Positions 46,001 through 52,646 of a stretch of DNA of 52,646 bases are shown in pieces. The DNA is from Paramarasmius palmivorus (Eukaryota; Basidiomycota; Agaricomycetes; Agaricales; Marasmiaceae), in contig JAYKXP010000233.1 of assembly GCA_037176845.1 (NCBI GenBank), forward strand, positions 1 through 52,646, read 5' to 3'. Within the stretch, counting starts at the first letter, position 1; the number at the start of each line of letters is the position of its first letter. A program made the position numbers and the translations under genes. The notes beneath the pieces were generated by a model. That model was not told the origin of the DNA and did no database searches. It worked only from the letters and a program-made list of their open reading frames with translations.

Positions 46001-46616
46001 TGGTGCTGTCAAGGGTTGCCCGGGTGGCAGAGACCTAATTCTCTTTCAGTATCCTCATTAAACCTATGCAGCCGTTTACGTACCTCATTTGGACTTGACC
46101 AGGGAAGAGCACGATCTGCTTGCGGTTCGCGCTGCGCTGGAATAGACTGAGGTTCTGGAAGTGAACTTGGACTGTAATGTGAATGAGAACTAAGAGCCTG
46201 AGAAGGATAGGTGGACCTCGAAGTACCTTGCATTCAAGGGAGTATGAGCCATGTATGGTGCACCGCAGGTCTGGCCACTCGCAACCGGCCTGCAGCATCT
46301 TGTCTGCCCCGTGACATCCATACCAGGCTGAAAGGAGATGAGAAGACAAGCTCAAGTGTGTGTATAAGAAAAGAAGACGAACTGGGGCAAAAAATTTGAT
46401 ACAGCCTCGGGGACCAAAGCCGCCCTTTGGAGGAAGGGAGATAGTGACAGGTGGCGGAGTGATATGTTTGTCCACGGCATGTCCACAGGCGGCGCAGATT
46501 CCGGGCTAAGGTAAGATCATCAGGGAGTGTTGAGATGAAGTATGTGAGACACTCACCGTAAGCTCTACAGCTTGTACACAAGGGAACTCAGTGTTACTGC
46601 AGTCTGTGCAAGGCAT
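43054..46616 (-). CDS. HECT-like E3 ubiquitin ligase with UIM and Cys-rich N terminus
   Basis: The ATG at 46616 opens MPCTDCSNTEFPC and, after an intron, PGICAACGH, a probable zinc-binding head. A Pro/Ser-rich linker, then LPEGVQ-FNQNYLPSDYDYDPPVG and GAIWGPAPR follow. A ubiquitin-interacting motif, SDLEYDAAVQASIASHQ (about 45029-44973), is extended by REEAARTH across a GC-AG intron. Later exons give GIGTFS-type text, FEAIGFVSALALIQGGYLPP, and a C-terminal lobe: RRFLRYFTGDEILPSD, a short insert, VKACFKRGTVRLHPS and SFDVYLHALFFSAGASGF before TAA 43056-43054. LxxFxTG followed by ACF and a GF end is the HECT C-lobe pattern, and the Cys codon 43203-43201 would be the catalytic thiol. HECT enzymes pass ubiquitin from E2 through this Cys to substrate. 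The N-lobe is divergent. All exons seem open, with more than ten introns. One exon boundary near 46320-46390 is ambiguous. Confidence 0.72.
44914..44972 (-). other. Predicted GC-AG intron in the HECT-like gene
   Basis: The donor reads CAG|GCAAGT and the acceptor CCGTAG|AGA, 59 nt apart. Removing them continues the UIM helix in frame (SHQ-REEAAR). Reading through instead replaces it with a hydrophobic stretch (HIILFNELLLIC). Confidence 0.72.
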
Positions 46617-47139
46617 ATCAACAGTTGAGAGAAAGGAGCCCTCTTCTTTCTCTCACCCGAGGCGAGTGGTGTCTATATAATGGACGCTACAGTGAAACCT
46701 AATAACAAGGTCAGTTAGCCCAAGAGAGTATGGGGGACAGACATGACGGTACCTTTTTGATAACAAGGGAGTAACTGAGACGACGTGTTGGCGACGACGA
46801 CGACGTTGAGGACGCTGATCATGATAGGACAAGATCAACGTAAAAGGACAAGGGTTGAAACGAAGAACTGGAGGACGAGACCGAGACATGGTGAGCGAGG
46901 TCGAACAAATTAGGACTATGATCATGATCGTGATTGGATGTGTTCGTTTTGGGTTGACCTATTCTGTCTTCGCATACTGGTTCCCCGATTTTGTGAGCGT
47001 GGTGCTGATCATGATGTGTCGACAAGAAACATTGGCTACGTCGACGAGATGGACGGTGTGATCATAGTACGAGTCCGAATTTTCCCTGTGATCACATGTC
47101 GAGACCAACATTTCGACACGGCGAAAACGTGATTTATTT
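46617..47139. promoter_or_regulatory. Right subterminal region and promoter of the HECT-like gene
   Basis: This region has five TGATCA occurrences (about 46817, 46921, 47006, 47060, 47090), related GATCGTGATTGG and GTGATTTATT stretches, and a GACGACGAC run at 46790-46805. No gene is seen. Its repeats mirror those in 35940-36110, so it is likely a cluster of transposase-binding sites that also overlaps the promoter of the minus-strand gene. Confidence 0.5.
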
Positions 47140-47155
47140 TTGTCCAATAAGGACA
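47140..47155 (-). repeat. Right terminal inverted repeat
   Basis: TTGTCCAATAAGGACA on the plus strand, the inverted partner of 35891-35906. Confidence 0.65.
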
Positions 47156-47299
47156 CCCATACACCAGGGTCCAGCATCGATCACTAGCGTTCAAAGCGTA
47201 GTTTTTGAGATTTGGTATCTAGGTCGCTGGTACTCTGGAGGTTTATCTGGCTAACTATTCATGCAGATTTCAACCATACGTCGCTGGGTGGTCACGATC

Positions 47300-48829
47300 A
47301 TGGCTCTCAATACCGTCTCATCTACAGTCCTTTGCACCAGTTGTAATCAGACGTTCAACCCCAAATCCCTCAGTCCAGCTGTCTCAAGCGATATTCTTCG
47401 CTCTCACCGTCCACCGTCCAATACCGAGGCCTCCCAAACGAAGTCGTTCATCGAACAAGACCGACTTGAGCTCGAACGCTATGATGTGGAAATCGGTCGT
47501 ATCCGCAATATCCTGGAGAAGCTTGAAGAGGAGAGGAATGCTATCTGGCAGGGGATTCAGCAGAGGCGCAGTTGGCTCGCACCGACTCGGAGATTACCCG
47601 CAGAGGTCTTGGAGAAGATCCTATGCTTTGCTCGAGAAGGCGCCCATTCTCTTACGATCTTTGAGGACGAGTTCGACTCCCCAGTATTCAATCTTTCTCG
47701 GGTGTGCTGGTACTGGAAACATATCATTATGGCACGGCCAGAATGGTGGAGACCGATTTACGTAGACATACATGGCATGAGTGAAGATACTTTGTGTCTC
47801 CTCAAAGCATATATGGGGGCCTCTGATAGTTTTGAGCTGTCGATTCACATCGAGGACTCAGAAAAGGCTGTATGGGCTCGCAAGTCCAAGACGTACCAGC
47901 GTGAAACCTATGGAGAAATTTTGGGAACACCTGGTCTTTGTGCATTCATAGCTCTTTTCCGAGAGGCACATCGTATTCGGGATTTGACGTTGGAAGTTCC
48001 CCTCGACATTCTAGATGAAGCGGCCGAACGAGACCCAGACCTTTTCAAGGATTCGACGATCAGTTTCCCCCTTCTTCGCACCGTGGCATTCGCGGAAGAG
48101 GTGTTTGACCAGAATTCACATCTCCATGAGCAACTCGAAATCTCCGCACCACTGCTTACTGAAATGACTATTCAGAAACCCGATTACAAGACCTATGTCA
48201 CCGCATTTTATTGCTCATGGCCCCTAGGTCAGCTTTCTTCCCTCAAGACATGGAAGATTATCACCCTTTCTGATTTCAACGCGCTCGAGCGGCTAGATAT
48301 GTCGTGCCAATATCGTTCGTCCCTCCCCGGGGAGATCGATGAACTATCCACCATTCGACACCTCACCCTCCACTGTGCCTCGTCCGGACATTATGACCCC
48401 TTCTTCAGACAGGTCAACCTTCCTGCGCTGGAAAGGTTGTCCGTCCAGCGATATGGCATTGTCGTAAACTTCGCATGGCCCTCTATCCATTTCCTGGACA
48501 TGCTTCAGCGTTCCGCACCGACTATTAAACACATCGACATAGACTTCCCCAGCGCAACGCTATGCTCTTGGCAAAATGCCAATGGTGATAGCAGTATGCT
48601 CGAGCTTTTGAAGCTTTGCCCCGATCTCGAGGTGCTTCACGTCAATCTGACGAACGGCGATATTCTATTCGCTTCATTGCGAAAGCTCGCTGATGCTGAT
48701 ATTCGCTTCCCGAAGCTGGAGGATGTGGTCATTTGGACTGCGGATACCACCCAGGAAACGGAAGAAGGGAAGGCTAAGCGTGCGATCTTGGAGGAGTTGA
48801 TTGGGAGAATCACAACAAAAGCCAGATAG
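47300..48829 (+). CDS. Full-length CxxC F-box/LRR protein
   Basis: This uninterrupted frame of 509 residues starts at ATG 47300 (MALNTVSSTVLCTSCNQTF); an upstream in-frame start at 47261 would add 13. I choose 47300 because the related copies start at a similar distance from the CxxC motif. The order is CxxC head (LCTSCNQTF), a coiled coil around residues 57-92 (IEQDRLELERYDVEIGRIRN), the F-box at about 95-110 (TRRLPAEVLEKILCFA), a Trp-rich section (LSRVCWYWKHIIMARPEWW) and leucine-rich repeats to the end (IRDLTLEVPL, LPALERLSV, PTIKHIDIDF, CPDLEVLHVNL). By family it would bind Skp1 in an SCF ubiquitin ligase and select a substrate through the repeats. It is intronless and begins only 145 bp from the right end of the large element. 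It is the only intact member here of the family that is broken at 16.3-17.2 and 28-30.7 kb. Confidence 0.85.
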   Translation: MALNTVSSTVLCTSCNQTFNPKSLSPAVSSDILRSHRPPSNTEASQTKSFIEQDRLELERYDVEIGRIRNILEKLEEERNAIWQGIQQRRSWLAPTRRLPAEVLEKILCFAREGAHSLTIFEDEFDSPVFNLSRVCWYWKHIIMARPEWWRPIYVDIHGMSEDTLCLLKAYMGASDSFELSIHIEDSEKAVWARKSKTYQRETYGEILGTPGLCAFIALFREAHRIRDLTLEVPLDILDEAAERDPDLFKDSTISFPLLRTVAFAEEVFDQNSHLHEQLEISAPLLTEMTIQKPDYKTYVTAFYCSWPLGQLSSLKTWKIITLSDFNALERLDMSCQYRSSLPGEIDELSTIRHLTLHCASSGHYDPFFRQVNLPALERLSVQRYGIVVNFAWPSIHFLDMLQRSAPTIKHIDIDFPSATLCSWQNANGDSSMLELLKLCPDLEVLHVNLTNGDILFASLRKLADADIRFPKLEDVVIWTADTTQETEEGKAKRAILEELIGRITTKAR

Positions 48830-49027
48830 TAGAGATACTTTTCACCGATTTTACTTGCCTTATTCTTGTTCTTGTTGAAAGCATAGTGTACTTGTGTCGT
48901 GTATGATTGTGATCGTTGTTTCGAGCTAGGACATCAGGTGTTCATTCATACAAGGGTTAACGAATACAGCGAGAAAAACGAGATGGTGTATACGAAAGCG
49001 AGGCAAACTACGGTGGCCTACGATGAA

Positions 49028-50626
49028 TCATGTTTCTTTCATCCCAAGCCTCCGTTCTCCGCTACGCTCCAAATCCACATCAGTCCCAGTTTCAACTGTC
49101 GTCAGACTAAAATTTCGGATAGAGCCACGCGCAGGTTGACTCGTGAATCGTATATCTGTGAGCCTACTTTGAAGGCTTTCGACATTTCTGCCGAGCTTTG
49201 CTCGGACAATGACCAATGTGGGCGCAATTGCCTAGTAATCATAATATATATTAACGAGCAGTCTCTACATGGAGCAATCTGGCCACATACCGCTGATAAC
49301 GTCTGAAATGCTATGAGATCCGCTGCCCTTTTCTCCAGCGGTACTGCATTGGTTAGAATTACAGTAACAATGCTGAAAAACGGATAGAGTAGACCAGATT
49401 CTAGGCTGCCGCATACGATCAGCGGATATCATGCTCGATTTCTCCAATCGACTTACATGATCCTTGAGACCGATTCGACCACTTTATCACTCCCGTGAAC
49501 ACCTTGAACTTGACATTGACGGTGTATCCACCAAATACGACCAGCTGCAGATTTCAGCTGAGCGACAAAACTGTGGGACACAGAGTACAACCTACCAGTC
49601 AACAATGTAATAAATACATTGGCAATGGCGCTAGATATGTCGTAGGCGAGAGAAAGATCGACTGAGTGCACGTAAAGTTCATAGTTTGCCATAACACTCG
49701 AATCGCTCAACCCGATTGATAGAAGAATACCGGCAACGAGACCAACACCTGAAACAGTACTGTCAGCGACGTAGCGATACCAAAATTCCGCGCGTACCAT
49801 TACAACACGCTGAAAATCCAGCCAGGGGTATGGTAATCCGCTTTCTAGAGCTCCAGATCAAATGGCATCGGTGAATCTGTAGATGAAATCCTCAGTCAGA
49901 CCCTGACTCGTACTGTACTTGGCGATGACACATACAAGCATGATATCCGCAGTAATGCTGAAGCGTTCAGTGTCAGCGCTGAACCCGGGCCTCGTACTAT
50001 TGTTAAGAAACATACTTGAGGAGAACGCTAAGGAATCGATCGAGAGCGCTAGAAACACGACCAGGTCCAAGTCAGTACCAGCACACAAGAAACAAAGATA
50101 TTCATCTTACAAAAGCGCCGTTTTCCCATCGTCATTTGAGGCATATCTCAAAAGCGGCGCCAGATCCCCTGTTCTAATGGCCCTATAGGCAATTAATGAC
50201 TGTCGCACTTTTGCTGTAGTCGCCACTGCAAGCGCACTCGTAGATAATATGAACATGATGACTATGAGCGAGAGATAGAGATTATGGTTGGCACTGGACA
50301 TGCCGCTGTTGTCCTTCCGGCGTTTGCGCATGAGATGAATGCATGTGCCGAAAATAAGGATATATATTCCTATCAAGAAGTGGTCACTATACAGCATGAT
50401 ATTGAAGAGTAGTCTGAATATACCATATCCAAAGGACCAGGTCTGATGGCGGGTAATGATTTTCGTCAGTAGTGACAAGGATGGATAGAGCCAAGGTACA
50501 TACCGCTACAGTAACCGCCATCCGAACAATGATCTCTTCTTCAGAAAGAAAAGGAGAAAGCCAGGCAGGAATGGCTGAAGACATGGCTGCAGTGATACGG
50601 TGCAGCGCATCTCTACCTGTCTCCAT
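49028..50626 (-). CDS. Seven-helix membrane protein of an unnamed mushroom family
   Basis: Nine exons can be joined (50626-50504, 50442-50111, 50048-50016, 49957-49936, 49876-49798, 49748-49596, 49544-49457, 49405-49291, 49231-49028) and give 382 residues without a stop. Introns are 49-62 nt. Hydrophobic helices are visible at LLFNIMLY and LIGIYILIFGTCIHL, LYLSLIVIMFILSTSALAVA, SVLLNITADIMLIHRC, ITIPLAGFSACC and VGLVAGILLSIGL, ANVFITLLTAGRIWWI, SGLLYPFFSIVTVILTNAV and AAIAPTLVIVRAKLG. The signatures HRCxLIW, GRIWWI and IAPTLVIVR are typical of a large mushroom family of multi-pass proteins with receptor-like topology and no known ligand. The C-terminal tail is hydrophilic. Both very short exons (33 and 22 nt) splice in phase, which supports the model and an intact gene. 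Confidence 0.75.
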
Positions 50627-52232
50627 CCTTCTTATACCTAGCAGACTCGATTCATAATCCGAAATAAGCGTTAATGATCTTAAAGGGGATGCCCATCGGT
50701 CATTATTACAGTGCGATGAACGGATGCACCCGAACTATCGACACTACAACTGGGGTAGCAATTGGTTATCTCTGGATAACAACGGTGTTGACCAGCCGAT
50801 ATGGATCTTCGTAAGATCATCCATCATATACGGCTGTGCGCTGCTGTGCGACTCCACCGCCAAGAGGTCTGAATGAGCGTATCATGGCATCAAATGATAG
50901 GCTACAGAAGAGAATTGCACGGGCGCTTACCACTGGGGAAAAGGGTTCATGCATCAAGAACAAACTCCGCACCAAAACCAGATAACTGTCATTACAGCGG
51001 CGTCGCCACCAATATGGCGATATGAGGCGCAAGCGGCGGCCTGGTTGATATAGCCCAGAGCCAGGGCTATTATCTCCTTAGTAAACAGTACGGTGGTACC
51101 ATTAAGCGATAACAGTAAAAGATCTCCGTTCTGCTGCCTTGGTTTCTGAAGCTTTCATAAGAGCATTGTTGGTATTTCGAAACCTGTAGACGGGCCCATT
51201 CCTATACAAAGTTATTGTGAGCAGGCGGAAGGCAATTAGTCTACGCTGACGTACCTCAGCCATACTTATATGCATATCCAGTCGAACCCTAGAACGCGCG
51301 CTGGCATTGACCGTGAAGTGTATTTCCTGTAGTCCGAATACACATTCGCGGTACGCGCGGCAGGAATTTCAATGGTCGGTTTCCTTCAGGATTCATGGGT
51401 TGAGGGATCGACATTAGTGAACGTTCTGGGGTCGGTTTCGTGTATCCCCGTATTGCATTTCGGCTAAACACGAGCTCCGATTCTGTTTGCCATCTTCGAA
51501 ATAGGTGCTACAATCTCATTGAAAGATGCTTGGCTGCTCGCAGAAATCAACACACCTTCTATGTCCACCTAAGCCTACAGTATAATTTCCCCCTGGCTCG
51601 TAGGTACAATTTTAATCGAAACCTTGGGCTAGAGCGTTCAGCAATGACTGGGATCTTGAGGGCAGAATCGAGGCAGAAAGATGTGGTGCGAGGAAAGATG
51701 CCGTGTGAACTTATTCGGCTTCTCTCCTCCCCCATGCCTGCTTGTACCCTTCCAAGTTCTTCGTATCGTCTTTGGGCACTCCTCTACACGGCAAAATAGA
51801 TATGCTATTTACTCCTGTGAGGTAAGTGGGCCTATTCCTATTCTCCGTGGCAGGACACGTCAATTGACGCTAGCGCTTTTGCAGGAATCAAAGCATTTAT
51901 TTCGATGAACATGTTGTATGTGACAGATCCTACCAGCTTCGGATAGGGTTCGACTACAAAAAAACGCCCTGAACATCAGATGTGAGTTGTTGCCGGCTAT
52001 TCCTGTCCTGCTTCTGATGTTCCAAATTAGTTTAGGACAGCTCAATTTATCGTTGGCGTTTGAATAAGGACCTGAGCGCATGACTCATAGAGGAACTCGC
52101 TGTTCGTCTGCTCTCTTCGTCCACCAGTCACCTCCCGATTCCTCGAAACTCCGCCAGGCCATCTCAAATCCATCCTCTATTCCCCGTTTTTTTTTTTTTA
52201 ATCAACCGAATTATACCACCTCATGTGACACT
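50627..52232. other. Intergenic stretch before the NLR gene
   Basis: On the minus strand an ATG at 51275 opens MHISMAE, followed after a 54-nt intron-like gap by EWARLQVSKYQQCSYES and TEIFYCYRLM to about 51110. It looks like two small exons of an unknown gene, not extendable by me. Another minus-strand open patch at 51032-50817 has a donor but no partner. A T-run at 52188-52200 precedes the NLR start. Confidence 0.35.
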
Positions 52233-52646
52233 ATGGCTTTCAATCAGTCGAGCCAAATCCACATCCAGAGGGATGCGAATAACATTGTTTACGGGAATCA
52301 GAGTAACTATAGTAATGACAACGACTCGCGACCAGGTAAGTATCAACTCGTGTGTTCATTTTCTCGATAAATCATCTCATTCCTCAGAAATCCTCCGCAA
52401 TCTCGCCCAATACGCCGCTCCCAACGCATGCTACGATTCTGAACAACGATTTCCCCCTCCGAACTGTCACACAGGTACCCGTGTCCAGCTCATCGAAAAA
52501 CTGAGCCATTGGATCGAGGACAGTTCCAACATCTTCCGCGTATTCTGGCTCTATGGCACTGCTGGGATAGGCAAGTCAGCAATCGCACAACATATCGCAG
52601 AAAAGTACGCTGGAACAAAACTCGCTGCAGCATTCTTCTTCTCGCG
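52233..52646 (+). CDS. NACHT-domain NLR protein, 5' part only
   Basis: Exon 1 (52233-52335) starts MAFNQSSQIHIQRDANNIV and is followed by a 52-nt intron (GTAAGT to CCTCAG). Exon 2 runs off the window at 52646. The product has the NLR lead-in ILRNLAQYAAPNACYDSE, CHTGTRVQLIEKLSHWI, and the P-loop WLYGTAGIGKSAIAQHIAE, then LAAAFFFSR. This is the usual start of mushroom NACHT proteins, STAND NTPases that sense non-self or heterokaryon incompatibility. The N-terminal effector part is short. The sensor repeats would lie beyond the window. I see no lesion in the part available. Confidence 0.88.

Larger units (their letters stand above)
35891..47155. mobile_element. About 11.3-kb TIR-bounded DNA transposon with integrase, dioxygenase and HECT-like genes
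   Basis: The left end reads TGTCCTTGTTGGACAA (35891-35906). The right end, read inward on the minus strand, reads TGTCCTTATTGGACAA (47155-47140). They match at 15 of 16 positions and each contains a TGTCC-N5-GGACA palindrome. Inside both ends, within about 230 bp on the left and 350 bp on the right, TGATCA motifs (35953, 36020; 46817, 46921, 47006, 47060, 47090 approximately) and TTTTCGC motifs recur, as expected for subterminal transposase-binding sites. Four genes lie between: transposase and companion (plus), dioxygenase-like (plus) and HECT-like (minus, convergent with the dioxygenase). Outside the element are ordinary host-type genes. No target-site duplication is visible (left flank TTTGT, right flank CCCAT), so exact ends or the insertion history are uncertain. 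Confidence 0.68.

Overview
The window looks like a chromosomal, accessory-rich stretch of an Agaricomycete (basidiomycete mushroom) genome. The evidence is many short introns (about 45-65 nt, GT-AG, with CTAAC- or CTGAC-like branch sites), F-box proteins with an N-terminal CxxC motif, a NACHT-type NLR, a class II fungal peroxidase relic, a Helitron, and gene families I associate only with mushrooms. I see no tRNA, rRNA, CRISPR or prokaryotic features. Exon models were spliced by eye, so junctions are predictions.

Left third (1-26 kb). A long intronless Helitron Rep/PIF1 helicase gene (2331-8075) lacks its usual N-terminal part and ends in a cysteine-peptidase-like domain. It is followed by a four-exon gene of an unnamed mushroom family with a decayed nucleotidyltransferase-like motif (9948-11374, minus), which needs a GC-AG intron, and by an F-box/LRR-like gene (11738-12831). 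After a repeat-bearing gap come several relics: an F-box/LRR pseudogene (16.3-17.2 kb), a class II heme peroxidase pseudogene (19.07-20.96 kb), an acidic-protein pseudogene (21.8-22.4 kb), a probably intact multi-exon gene of unknown function (22.8-24.5 kb, minus) and the 3' end of an M20 peptidase gene (25.7-26.2 kb).

Middle (27-36 kb). Three tandem minus-strand F-box paralogues (28.0-30.7 kb) are each broken by one obvious lesion, and two of them are fused head to tail. A ketopantoate-reductase pseudogene (31.9-32.5 kb) follows, then a second member of the nucleotidyltransferase-like family (34.06-35.73 kb).

Right third (35.9-52.6 kb). About 11.3 kb (35891-47155) is bounded by 16-bp inverted repeats matching at 15 of 16 positions, with TGATCA and TTTTCGC motifs clustered just inside both ends. 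Inside are a DD34E integrase-type transposase gene, a companion gene of unknown function, a 2-oxoglutarate/Fe(II) dioxygenase-like gene resembling the TET/JBP group, and a convergent HECT-like E3 ubiquitin-ligase gene with a zinc-binding-like N terminus and a ubiquitin-interacting motif. I read this as one large DNA transposon coupling an integrase-type transposase to base-oxidation and ubiquitin-pathway cargo. It is the main candidate for an undescribed system here.

Beyond the element lie a full-length F-box gene of the same family as the broken tandem copies (47300-48829), an apparently intact seven-helix membrane protein gene with nine exons (49028-50626, minus), and the start of an NLR gene (52233 to the window end). 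Ubiquitin-linked domains recur: a C19-like peptidase on the Helitron, HECT plus UIM on the large element, and the F-box family.
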